Part shown: positions 13,639-24,295 of the stretch, in pieces
Position numbering within the stretch: the stretch's first letter is position 1
How the letters are laid out: every line of letters starts with the position of its first letter
Origin: Halocaridina rubra
Taxonomy: Eukaryota; Arthropoda; Malacostraca; Decapoda; Atyidae
Direction: 5' to 3'
Assembly (NCBI GenBank): GCA_037179515.1
Contig: JAXCGZ010003807.1
Coordinates: 187,501 to 212,892, forward strand
DNA length: 25,392 nt
Translations under genes and position numbers: made by a program
The notes under the pieces: generated by a model
The model's input: only the letters and a program-made list of their open reading frames with translations
The model's database searches: none
What the model was told of the DNA's origin: nothing

Positions 13639-13780
13639 TCAGCAGATAAGTATAAGATAAGCCACTGAAATTGAGGTATTCAATAACTTGGTTATTTGCT
13701 TTTTGCGCATCATCAGCGATGATCCAATGGATATGAGGAACATTCATTAGAGTTTGGCCCAGTCGTATCAATTCTGGTAT
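13639..13780 (-). CDS. B3GAT: Beta-1,3-glucuronyltransferase (GT43), internal exon n
   Basis: This exon is 142 bp. The acceptor is TTTCTTTTTTTAATTGCAG followed by ATACCAGAATTG, with a strong pyrimidine tract; the donor is CTGCTGA followed by GTAAGT. It encodes IPELIRLGQTLMNVPHIHW, then IIADDAQKANNQVIEYLNFS, then GLSYTYLL. In B3GAT enzymes this region (ELTRL.QTL..VP.LHWI..EDA) forms the UDP-binding N-terminal half of the catalytic domain, following the PT.Y..TPTY strand. It ends in phase 1, matching the start of the exon at 4675-4518 almost 9 kb away. The exon carrying PT.Y..TPTY, the transmembrane anchor and the start codon were not found to the right and probably lie outside the window. Confidence 0.92.
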
Positions 13781-13789
13781 CTGCAATTA

Positions 13790-14528
<739 letters not shown>

Positions 14529-14591
<63 letters not shown>
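14529..14591. repeat. (TG)n microsatellite at the 3' end of LINE copy B
   Basis: About 31 TG units. On the minus strand this is a (CA)n tract immediately after the terminal ACAATTAGGTAATC of copy B. Confidence 0.97.
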
Positions 14592-14593
<2 letters not shown>

Positions 14594-14619
14594 TTACCTA
14601 ATTGTGATTACCTAATTGT
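14592..14619 (-). repeat. Two copies of a 14-bp terminal unit of the LINE (copy B)
   Basis: GATTACCTAATTGT occurs twice in perfect tandem (14592-14605 and 14606-14619). In element sense this is ACAATTAGGTAATC repeated, then (CA)n. Copies A and D have one unit, copy C two with one mismatch. Confidence 0.92.
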
Positions 14620-14623
14620 GTTT

Positions 14624-14656
14624 ACGGGAAAAAGCCCAAAGCTCGTATCTTCCCGT
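14624..14656 (-). promoter_or_regulatory. 3' UTR hairpin of the LINE (copy B)
   Basis: This is the same position and shape as in copy D: outer 7-bp stem ACGGGAA/TTCCCGT and an inner GAGC stem. In this copy the inner stem is GAGC against GCTT, which keeps pairing by a G-U wobble. Confidence 0.65.
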
Positions 14657-14680
14657 CTCCTGATCGGTTCCATTTTAGAC

Positions 14681-16367
14681 TTAGTGATACTTATCATACC
14701 TGTCCTTAAAACTATGGATTGAGATAGCATTAACTACCTCCTCGCTTAGCCAATTCCAATTATCAACTACTCTTACACTGAAAAAGTATTTCCTTACATC
14801 CTGCAAAGAAGTTTTCTTACGAAGCTTCAAACTATGACCTCTAGTTCTAGAGCCAGCCATATCAAAATATCGATCCCTATCCACTCTATCATAACCATGA
14901 AGGAATTTAAAGACTGTCACCATATCCCCCCTCACTCTTCTAGCTTCCAGTGATGGTAAGTCTAATTCCCTCAGCCTCTCATCATAACTGAGATTGCGTA
15001 TTTCTGGCACCAGTTTCGTGGCATGTCTTTGAACTTTTTCAAGCTTAGCTATGTGCTTTTTCAAGTGTGGATTCCAAAAGGGGGCTGCATATTCGAGTTT
15101 TGGCCTCACATAGGTTACATAAATATTTCTGAACATTTCCTTGTCCATGTGCCTGAAGGCTACCCTTACATTTGATAAGAATGCATATGCTGCCCTTACT
15201 ATGCCATTTATATGTATTTCTGGAGACAAATCTGCCAGTATGTTTACTCCTAGATCTCTCTCATTTTCTGTCTCTTGAAGTTGTACTCCAGCCACCGAGT
15301 AGTCAAGCTTGGGCCTTCTTGCACTTGTACCCATTCTCATTACCTTACATTTTGAAGTATTGAATTTCATTAACCACTTTTCTGACCACTCATGCAGATT
15401 ATTTAGATCCTCCTGAAGTTCTCTACCATTGTTCTCGTCTTTTACTTTCTTCACAATCTTTGCATCATCTGCAAACATATTCATGAATGAATTTACAGAC
15501 TCTGGTTGGTCATTTACATATACAAGGAACAAAAGTGGCCCTAAAACTGAACCCTGTGGAACTCCACTACTAACTCTTCTCCATTCAGACACTGAGTGTC
15601 TTACTCTAACCCTCTGTTCCCTTCCTTCTATGTAAGTTTTTATCCATTCCAAAACATTTCCACCTATTCTAGCCATTGATTGCAGCTTCCTAATAAGTCT
15701 CCCATGTGGAACAGTGTCAAACGCTTTCTGGAAGTCTAGGAATATGCAATCTGCCCAGCCCTCTCTTTCCTGTAAGATTTTGCTTACCTCATCATAAAAT
15801 GTTAATAAGTTTGTTACTGTTGATCTACCTTCTCTGAAGCCATGTTGCCTCACTGACAAAAAGTTGAATGATTCCAAGTGAAGAGAGATATTTTTCCTTA
15901 GTAGTTTCTCCATAACTTTGCAAACTATGCTGGTCAAGGAAACTGGTCTATAGTTCAGAGCCGTATCCCTCCTTCCTTTTTTGAAGATAGGTATCACATT
16001 TGCTTGTTTCCAGCATCTTGGAATCTCCCCTGACTCCAGTGACTCCTTAAATATGATACTTAGTGCCACTGATATTGTGTTTGCGCATTTTTTAAGCACA
16101 TGAGGGGATATGTCATCAGGACCTGTAGCTTTATGAACATCTAAATCCATCAGCGCTTTGCATACCTCTGTGGCTGTAAGGTTGATGCTCTCTAATACCG
16201 GCCCTTGAGCTTCTATCTCTGCAATCTGAGGGGGTGGGGTATTTTCTACTGTAAATACTGACTAAAACTCCTTGTTCAATTCTTTGCAGATCTCTTCATC
16301 CGTCTCAGTGATGCTTCCATCCGCTCTCTTTAGCCTTAAAACCTGTTCTTTTACCTTCAGTTTTCCT
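14681..16367 (-). pseudogene. LINE RT, copy B: RT core intact, one upstream stop
   Basis: From 16367 the frame reads KLKVKEQVLRLKRADGS to ELNKEF, then TAG at 16262-16264, where the other copies have CAG (Gln). It continues open from SVFTVENTPPPQ through MDLDVHKATGPDD (ATG at 16148-16150) to the natural TAA at 14681-14683, 489 codons from that ATG. RT motifs are all intact: FIFKKGRRDTALNYRP-like fingers, FLDFQKAFDTVPHG (A), SSGVPQGSVLGPLLF (B), MFADDAKIVKKV (C), MKFNTSKCKVM (D-like), then thumb and C-terminus ending DRYDKYH. It is the best-preserved RT core in the window but has no endonuclease or native start. Confidence 0.93.

Positions 16368-16369
<2 letters not shown>

Positions 16370-16401
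<32 letters not shown>
16370..16401. repeat. (TG)n microsatellite between LINE copies B and C
   Basis: 16 GT units. It joins the truncated 5' end of copy B to the 3' tail of copy C, so on the minus strand it is C's (CA)n tail and B's upstream flank. Confidence 0.97.
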
Positions 16402-16403
<2 letters not shown>

Positions 16404-16429
16404 TTACCTAATTGTGATGACCTAATTGT
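16402..16429 (-). repeat. Two copies of the 14-bp terminal unit (copy C)
   Basis: GATTACCTAATTGT then GATGACCTAATTGT. These are the tandem 3' terminal units of the LINE, followed on the minus strand by (CA)n. Confidence 0.9.
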
Positions 16430-16433
16430 GTTT

Positions 16434-16466
16434 ACGGGAAAGAACCCAAAGCTCGTATCTTCCCGT
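16434..16466 (-). promoter_or_regulatory. 3' UTR hairpin of the LINE (copy C)
   Basis: The outer stem ACGGGAA/TTCCCGT is intact. The inner stem is slightly weakened (AGAACCC where A has AGAGCCC). Compare 11394-11426 and 21930-21962. Confidence 0.6.
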
Positions 16467-16490
16467 CTCCTGATCGGTTCCATTTTAGAC

Positions 16491-19301
16491 TTAGTGATAC
16501 TTATCATACCTGTCCTTAAAACTATGGATTCAGATAGCATTAACTACCTCCTCGCTTAGCCAATTCCAATTATCAACTACTCTTACACTGAAAAAGTATT
16601 TCCTTACATCCTGCAAACAAGTTTTCTTACGAAGCTTCAAACTATGACCTCTAGTTCTAGAGCCAGCCATATCGAAATATCGATCCCTATCCACTCTATC
16701 ATAACCATGAAGGAATTTAAAGACTGTCACCATATCCCCCCTTACTCTTCTAGCTTCGAGTGATGGTAAGTCTAATTCCCTCAGCCTCTCATCATAACTG
16801 AGATTGCGTATTTCTGGCACCAGTTTCGTGGCATGTCTTTGAACTTTTTCAAGCTTAGCTATGTGCTTTTTCAAGTGCGGATTCCAAAAGGGGGCTGCAT
16901 ATTCCAGTTTGGGCCTCACATAGGTTACATAAATATTTCTGAACATTTCCTTGTCCATGTGCCTGAAGGATACCCTTACATTTGATAAGAATGCATATGC
17001 TGCCCTTACTATGCCATTTATATGTATTTCTGGAGACAAATCTGCCAGTATGTTTACTCCTAGATCTCTCTCATTTTCTGTCTCTTGAAGTTGTACTCCA
17101 GCCACCGAGTAGTCAAGCTTGGGCCTTCTTGCACTTGTACCCATTCTCATTACCTTACATTTTGAAGTATTGAATTTCATTAGCCACTTTTCTGACCACT
17201 CATGCAGATTATTTAGATCCTCCTGAAGTTCTCTACCATTGTTCTCGTTTTTTACTTTCTTCACAATCTTTGCATTATCTGCAAACATATTCATGAATGA
17301 ATTTACAGACTCTGGTAGGTCATTTACATATACAAGGAACAAAAGTGGCCCTAAAACTGAACCCTGTGAAACTCCACTACTAACTCTTCTCCATTCAGAC
17401 ACTGAGTGTCTTACTCTAACCCTCTGTTCCCTTCCTTCTAAGTAAGTTTTTATCCATTCCAAAACATTTCCACCTATTCTAGCCATTGAGTGCAGCTTCC
17501 TAATAAGTCTCCCATGTGGAACAGTGTCAAACGCTTTCTGGAAGTCTAGGAATATGCAATCTGCCCAGCCCTCTCTTTCCTGTAAGATTTTGCTTACCTC
17601 ATCATAAAATTCTAATAAGTTTGTTACTGTTGATCTACCTTCTCTGAAGCCATGTTGCCTCACTGACAAAAAGTTGAAGGATTCCAAGGGAAGAGAGATA
17701 TGTTTCCTTAGTAGTTTCTCCATAACTTTGCAAACTATGCTGGTCAAGGAAACTGGTCTATAGTTCAGAGCCGTATCCCTCCTTCCCTTTTTGAAGATAG
17801 GTATCACATTTGCTTGTTTCCAGCATCTTGGAATCTCCCCCGACTCCAGTGACTCCTTAAATATGATACTTAGTGCCACTGATATTGTGTTTGCGCATTT
17901 TTTAAGCACATGAGGGGATATGTCATCAGGACCTGTAGCTTTATGAACATCTAAATCCATCAGCGCTTTGCATACCTCTGTGGCTGTAAGGTTGATGTTC
18001 TCTAATACCGGCCCTTGAGCTTCTATCACTGCAATCTGAGGGGGTGGGGTATTTTCTACTGTAAATACTGACTGAAACTCCTTGTTCAATTCTTTGCAGA
18101 TCTCTTCATCCGTCTCAGTGATGCTTCCACCCGCTCTCTTTAGCCTTAAAACCTGTTCTTTTACCTTCAGTTTTCCTCTGATAAATCTGTGGAAAAGCTT
18201 GGGATTTTCTTTAGCCTTCCTGGTGATGTCCCTCTCATAATCTCTCTCTGCCTCTTTCCTTTTACTTAGGTAGTCATTTCTTGCTCTTTTGTAGGTTTGC
18301 CAGGCATTTATGTTTTTTCTCCTCCTATACCTTTTCCAGCATTTGTCTCTCCACTCCTTAGCTCTTTTACACCCATTATCGAACCATTTCTCTCTGGCAT
18401 GAAGTACACCTACTTTGGTGACAGGTATGCAGCAATCTACTATCTTCCCATATTTCTCACAAAAGATGTCATACATTTCTTGTACAGATTTGTTGTAAAA
18501 TAAGGTTCTCCAGTCAATAACTGCAAAAAGCTCATTCATTTTGATGTAATCTCCTTTCCGATAGTTCCTCCTCATGTCCTCAGTGCCTCTACTCTCAGGA
18601 AGAATATCTTCAATGATATACTCCATCAACAACACACAGTGGTCACTCTTTCCAATTGGTGGTTCATACTCAATATTTTCAATATCCAACACATTATCTG
18701 TGAACACTAGATCAAGTAGTGATGGCTCATCCCCACCCCTGGCCCTTGTTGGTTCCATTACATGTTGGTGTAGGAAATTCCCTTGTACGCAATCTAGGAA
18801 TCTTGCCCCGAATGAGTCCTCACCACTGTGTGGGTCAAGATTTATCCAATCCATCTCTTTATGATTAAAGTCTCCCATAATCAGAATCCTACACTTTTTT
18901 TCCCGTGCCATGTTAACAACTGAGTTTATGACTTCAGTAGTACCTATATGACTTTCCTCATAAACTTCAAGCCTATTTTGGTTCCTTGGTGGGTTGTATA
19001 CAACAGTTATTATAATGCTCTCTGACCCAGTATTTATGCGAGCAACAAGAAATTCCTTGAACTCACTTTCTATAGCCAAGTTTATTTCTTCAACTTGAAT
19101 CCTCTCACTTATGAGCAGTGCTATCCCTCCACCAGTCCTCTCAGATCTTTCAACCCTTAGTATTCTGAAACCCTTAGGAAAAACTGAGACACTGTTTATG
19201 TCCTCACTCAACTTAGTCTCTGTAATTGCTACTATATCTGCCTTACTGTTGTGAATCCTATCTTTTAATTCTACTGCCTTACCAGCTAATCCATCAGCAT
19301 T
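16491..19301 (-). pseudogene. LINE ORF2 (endonuclease and reverse transcriptase), copy C
   Basis: The frame is open from NADGLAGKAVELKDRI at 19301 down to TGA at 16530-16532. The family's normal TAA would be at 16491-16493, so one C-to-G change removes the last 13 residues. Numbering from the TTG-coded residue at 19211: endonuclease residues TETK just upstream, GGGIALLISE (27-36), MGDFNHKEMDW (112-122, Asp and Asn of the APE active site) and SDH (189-191). Then the linker, RT fingers (FKKGRRDTALNYRPVSLTS), motif A FLDFQKAFDTVPHG (about 555) and motif B SGVSQGSVLG, with Pro replaced by Ser. Motif C reads MFADNAKIV (D645, N646): the second catalytic Asp is Asn. Despite the long open frame the RT is therefore probably inactive. 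The true start is lost with the 5' end. Confidence 0.94.
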
Positions 19302-19302
19302 T

Positions 19303-19318
19303 GTGTGTGTGTGTGTGT
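19303..19318. repeat. Short (TG)n between LINE copy C and an older LINE 3' end
   Basis: Eight GT units. On the minus strand it is the (CA)n tail of the element at 19319-19590 and the 5' flank of copy C. Confidence 0.93.
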
Positions 19319-19590
19319 TTAACTAATTGTGCTCACAGGAGAGAGCCCTATACTTGTAACTCCTTTCTTATGGTATCTCGCTAACACGTATCATATCTAC
19401 CATTTAAACTATGAATACATTTAGCGTTTATTTTATTTTCTCTTCACTCAGCGAATTTCAATAACCTACTAGTCTTACACTGAAAATATACTTCCTTACT
19501 TCTTGCAAAGAAATATTATTGCAAAGCTTCAAACCTCTAGATCTAGAGCCACTTTTATCAAATTATCTCTCCCTATCCAGTCTCTCTCAA
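19319..19590 (-). mobile_element. 3' end of an older, diverged CR1-like LINE
   Basis: It aligns with the last about 270 bases of the young copies. Landmarks are CTAATTGTG at the terminus, GAGAGAGCCCTATACTTG in place of the hairpin arm, TCTTACACTGAAAATAT, CTTGCAAAGAAAT, CAAAGCTTCAAAC and TAGATCTAGAGCC. Divergence is considerable. Its 3' end is followed, on the minus strand, by (CA)n. Its upstream side is cut by the 5' end of copy D, in the opposite orientation, near AACCTCGGGG. Confidence 0.8.
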
Positions 19591-19598
19591 AACCTCGG

Positions 19599-21905
19599 GG
19601 CAAGAGTCCTAGATTATGTACAAGGGAATTTCCTACACCAACATGTAATGGAACCAACGAGGGCCAGGGGTAGGGATGAGCCATCACTACTTGATCTAGT
19701 ATTCACAGATAATGTGTTGGATATTGAAAAAATTGAGTATGAACCACCAATTGGAAAGAGGGACCACTGTGTGTTGTTGATGGAGTATATCATTGAAGAT
19801 ATTCTGCCTGAGAGTAGAGGTACTGAGGACATGAGGAGGAACTATCCGAAAGGAGATTACATCAAAATGAATGAGCTTTTTGCAATTATTGACTGGAGAA
19901 CCTTATTTTACAACAAATCTGTACAAGAAATGTGTGACATCTTTTGTGAGAAATATGGGAAGATAGTAGATTGCTGCATACCTGTCACCAAAGTAGGTGT
20001 AATTCATGCCATAGAGAAATGGTTCAATAATGAGTCTAAAAGAGCTAAGGAGTGGAGAGACAAATGCTGGAAAAGATATAGGAGGAGAAAAAACATAAAT
20101 ATCTGGCAAACCTACAAAAGAGCAAGAAATGACTACCTAAGTAAAAGGAGAGAGACTATGAGAGAGACATCACCAGGAAGGCTAAAGAAAATCCAAGCTT
20201 TTCCACAGCTTTATCAGAGGAAAACTGAAGGTAAAAGAACAGGTTTTAAGGCTAAAGAGAGCGGATGGAAGCATCACTGAGACGGATGAAGAGATCTGCA
20301 AATACTTGAACAAGGAGTTTCAGTCAATATTTACAGTAGAAAATACCCCCACCCCCTCAGATTGCAGAGATAGAAGCTCAAGGGCCGGTATTAGAGAACA
20401 TCAGCCATACAGCCACGGAGGTATGCAAAGCGCTGATGGATTTAGATGTTCATAAAGCTACAGGTCCTGATGACATATCCCCTCATGTACTTTAAAATTG
20501 CGCAAACTCAATATCAGTGGCACTAAGTATCATATTTAAAAAGTCACTGGAGTCAGGGGAGATTCCAAGATGCTGGAAACAAGCAAATGTTTTACCTATC
20601 TTCAAAAAGGGAAGGAGGGATACGGCTCTGAACTATGGACCAGTTTCCTTGACCAGCATAGTTTGCAAACTTATGGAGAAACTACTAAGGAAACATATCT
20701 CTCTTCACTTGGAATATTTCAACTTTTTGTCAGTGAGGCAACATGGCTTCAGAGAAGGTAAATCAACAGTAACAAACTTATTAGAATTTTATGATGAGGT
20801 ATGCCGAATCTTACAGGAAAGAGAGGGCTGGGCAGATTGCATATTCCTAGACTTCCAGAAAGCGTTTGACACTGTTCCACTTGGGAGACTTATTAGGAAG
20901 CTGCAATCAATGGCTAGAATAGGTGGAAATGTTTTGGAATGGATAAAAACTTACTTAGAAGGAAGGGAACAGAGGGTTAGAGTAAGACACCCAGTGTCTG
21001 GATGGAGAAGTGTTAGTAGTGGAGTTCCACAGGGTTCAGTTTTAGGGCCACTTTTATTCCTTGTATATGTAAATGACCTACCAGAGTCTGTAAATTCATT
21101 CATGAATATGTTTGCAGATGATGCTAAGATTGTGAAGAAAGTAAAAAACGAGAACAATGGTAGAGAACTTCAGGAGGATCTAAATAATCTGCATGAGTGG
21201 TCAGAAAAGTGGCTAATGAAATTCAATACTTCAAAATGTAAGGTAATGAGAATGGGTACAAGTGCAAGAAGGCCCAAGCTTGACTACTCGGTGGCTGGAG
21301 TACAACTTCAAGAGACAGAAAATGAGAGAGATCTAGGAGTTAACATACTGGCAGATTTGTCTCCAGAAATACATATAAATGGCATAGTAAGGGCAGCATA
21401 TGCATTCTTATCAAATGTAAGGGTAGCCTTCAGGCACATGGACAAGGAAATGTTCAGAAATATTTATGTAACCTATGTGAGGCCAAAACTGGAATATGCA
21501 GCCCCCTTTTGGAATCCGCACTTGAAAAAGCACATAGCTAAGCTTGAAAAAGTTCAAAGACATGCCACGAAACTGGTGCCAGAAATAGGCAGTCTCAGTT
21601 ATGATGAGAGGCTGAGGGAATTAGACTTACCATCACTGGAAGCTAGAAGAGTGAGGGGGGATATGGTGACAGTCTTTAAATTCCTTCATGGTTATGATAG
21701 AGTGGATAGGGATCGATATTTTGATATGGCTGGCTCTAGAACTAGAGGTCATAGTTCGAAGCTTCGTAAGAAAACTTCTTTGCAGGATGTAAGGAAATAG
21801 TTTTTCAGTGTAAGAGTAGTTGATAATTGGAATTGGCTAAGCGAGGAGGTAGTTAATGCTATCTCAATCCATAGTTTTAAGGACAGGTATGATAAGTATG
21901 ACTAA
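19599..21905 (+). pseudogene. LINE ORF2 part (endonuclease end and RT), copy D
   Basis: The first piece (to about 20150) holds the second half of the endonuclease (LLDLVFTDNVLD; the SDH box reads RDH, Ser to Arg) and the linker (KSVQEMCDIFCEKYGK). A small deletion near 20150, an extra C in the run near 20349 and TTTAAA near 20492 break the frame. From 20517 to 21800 the RT is open: FLDFQKAFDTVPLG (A), SSGVPQGSVLGPLLF (B), MFADDAKIVKKV (C), thumb and C-terminus. TAG at 21798-21800 (TAC in the other copies) stops it 34 residues before the normal TAA at 21903-21905. The catalytic Asp pair is intact. Confidence 0.93.
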
Positions 21906-21929
21906 GTATAAAATGGAACCGATGAGGAG

Positions 21930-21962
21930 ACGGGAAGATACGAGCTTTGGGCTCTTTCCCGT
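21930..21962 (+). promoter_or_regulatory. 3' UTR hairpin of the LINE (copy D)
   Basis: Outer stem 21930-21936 (ACGGGAA) pairs with 21956-21962 (TTCCCGT). Inner stem 21942-21945 (GAGC) pairs with 21951-21954 (GCTC), with loop TTTGG and a 5' bulge GATAC. It is conserved in all young copies, and the inner stem persists in old copies E and F although the loop changes (ATGGG, ATAGG). It is the likely recognition structure for target-primed reverse transcription. Confidence 0.7.
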
Positions 21963-21980
21963 AAACACAATTAGGTAATC

Positions 21981-22209
<229 letters not shown>

Positions 22210-22238
22210 CACACATTGTTAACGCACAGCACTAAATA

Positions 22239-22811
<573 letters not shown>

Positions 22812-22858
<47 letters not shown>

Positions 22859-22872
22859 ATTATAATAATAAT

Positions 22873-22911
<39 letters not shown>
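22812..22911. repeat. (ATT)n followed by (AAT)n, an inverted trinucleotide pair
   Basis: ATT units run from about 22812 to 22857, then AAT/ATA units to 22911. The two halves are reverse complements and can form a hairpin of about 45 bp per arm. Confidence 0.95.
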
Positions 22912-22913
22912 TG

Positions 22914-23140
22914 TTGCGTGTCGGTAGAAATTTCGATTTGGGGGGTGACGGATCCGTGTTCGAACCCACGGCAGGGAGAACGGAGTGGTATCCAATATTT
23001 AATTCCCCAGCTTCATTCTGTCTTTGTCCACCCCAAATGGGGACTAATAGCAAAACATACAGCGGGCGACTAAACAAAGAAAGTAGTAGTAGTTTGGCTT
23101 CCGCAAGCCAAGATCCACTGGTGACCTCCAGTGCTATCTT
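22914..23140 (+). mobile_element. Probable tRNA-derived SINE
   Basis: TTGCGTGTCGG (22914-22924) resembles a pol III A box, and TGTTCGAACCC (22947-22957) is a good B box, flanked by CCG...CGG that could form the T-arm. The spacing is shorter than in a tRNA, so the head may be deleted. The body continues with TTTGTCCACCCCAAATGGGG near 23021 and ends around a GTAGTAGTAG stretch near 23081-23090. The 5' side abuts (AAT)n. The right boundary is a guess, and no target-site duplication was found. Confidence 0.5.
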
Positions 23141-23166
23141 GCTCATTTATGGTCATCTTCTTTGAT

Positions 23167-24216
23167 GAGCTATGGGGAATCCTTTGTCGTCGCTCTTGAT
23201 ATCTCTGAGGTTTTTGAATAAGTCTGCCACAAGGCTCTGTCGGCCAAACTCCCTGCTTTTGGTTTGACCCCGTCTCTCTGTTCTCTGATTTCCAGTTTTC
23301 TTTCTGACTGTTTTATATGTGTAGATGTTTATGCTGGAACATCTAGCCCATGCCCTATTACCAGTGGTGTTCCACAGGGCTCTGTTCACTCACCCACTCT
23401 GTTCCTTCTCTTCATCAACGATCTTCAGACCCCATGCTCCTTTCTTCTTCACTCCTTTGCCGACGATTTTACTATTCATTTTTCTTCTGCCTTTTCTGCA
23501 CAGCCTTCATCTGCTACTTATAAACAGTCTTGTATCACTCTTTCTTCTACTCTCGACTCCGATTTTCAGAAGATATCTGAGTGGGGAACCCAAAATTTAA
23601 TTATATTTAATGCTTCCAAGACACAGTTTCTGGTTATCTTTTTAGCTATTTCTCCTCCTGATAGCTATATTGTCTTGGAAACCAACGAAATATACCCTTT
23701 TAACTTGTCTTGGAGAAATCACATAATCCAAATTTCTAAATCTGCATCCAAGAAATTGAGGGTTCTGTTTCGTTTTCGTCATTACTTTAACCCTTTACAG
23801 TTACTTAAAATCTATAAAGGTGTTATCCATCCCTGGTTAGAATACTGCTTGCACATCTGGGGTGCTTCTTCATATACTTATCTCCTTGATAGGATTGAAT
23901 TTAAGGCAGTCAACCTCATTAATGATCCTTCTCTTACTTCTAATCTAGATTCTCTTTCTCTTCGCCGTAAGGTATCATCCCTTTTTCTTTTCTATTGCTA
24001 CTACTTCCATCACTGCCCTGATGAGTTGCGATTTGCATCTCTCCTCCTCTGCCGAGGCCAGGTAACACACTTAGAACAGCCTCATCTCACAAGTATTGTG
24101 TATATATTTGTAGCTCACGACTTGGTCTTTGCAGCGACTGCTTCTTCCCATCTACCTCCCAGACTTTAGAACTCTCTTCCTCCCTCTGACTTTAATAATT
24201 CTTATAACCTATCTTC

Positions 24217-24276
<60 letters not shown>

Positions 24277-24295
24277 TATCGTCATCTCAGGGCCT
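23167..24295 (+). pseudogene. LINE reverse transcriptase fragment, second family
   Basis: The frame reads VALDISEVFE, stop (TAA 23219-23221), VCHKALSAKLPAFG, then is open from 23264 to 24169. Visible motifs are TSGVPQGSVHSPTLFLLFIN (motif B, near 23358), SFADDFTIHF (motif C, near 23455), FNASKTQFLVI (near 23609), and the thumb region KIYKGVIHPWLEYCLHIWGA. Normal elements of this kind have DISKAFDRVWH at motif A, so Asp-Arg has decayed to Glu-stop. After TAG at 24167-24169 the family's usual tail seems to continue (NSLPSDFNN-like, then RIYRHLRA with TAA near 24293), split by a 52-base A run. Non-functional. Confidence 0.78.
24220..24271. repeat. Poly(A) run of 52 bases inside the LINE remnant
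   Basis: Uninterrupted A's between TCTTCCTT and GGATCTATCGTC. Similarity to a LINE C-terminus appears to continue on both sides, so this is probably an expanded A-run within coding sequence rather than the element's 3' tail. Confidence 0.9.

Larger units (their letters stand above)
14592..16367 (-). mobile_element. Young CR1-like LINE copy B, 5'-truncated, between two (TG)n tracts
   Basis: The copy runs from the doubled 14-bp tail to a 5' truncation in the linker (TTTTCCT at 16361-16367, reading GKLKVKEQVLR on the minus strand). The bases next to the truncation are GGGTGTGTG of the tract that follows copy C's 3' end. Endonuclease and ORF1 are absent. It is nearly identical to A, C and D. Confidence 0.95.
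16402..19302 (-). mobile_element. Young CR1-like LINE copy C, almost complete ORF2
   Basis: It is about 2.9 kb, from the doubled 14-bp tail to a 5' end at AAATGCTGATGG (19302). It is cut only about six codons into the endonuclease as judged from copy E, where LRLLY precedes NADG. Both ends meet (TG)n. It is the longest young copy in the window and the best guide to the family's ORF2. Confidence 0.96.
19596..21980 (+). mobile_element. Young CR1-like LINE copy D, 5'-truncated in the endonuclease
   Basis: The plus-strand copy starts at GGGGCAAGAGTCCTAG, shortly after the position of the GDFN box in copy C. It runs to the 3' terminus ACAATTAGGTAATC (21967-21980), followed immediately by (CA)n. 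It is near-identical to A-C. With copy C it forms a long inverted repeat. Confidence 0.95.

Noticed and set aside
14529..14619. CRISPR-like or satellite array from the TG tract and 14-bp repeats
   Set aside because: There are no spacers, the units are directly contiguous, and they fit a LINE 3' tail in a eukaryotic genome.
18574..18864. 96-codon open frame antisense to the LINE endonuclease, recurring antisense to copies D and E
   Set aside because: The recurrence follows from copy identity; there is no domain or start signal, and it is the complement of a real coding frame.
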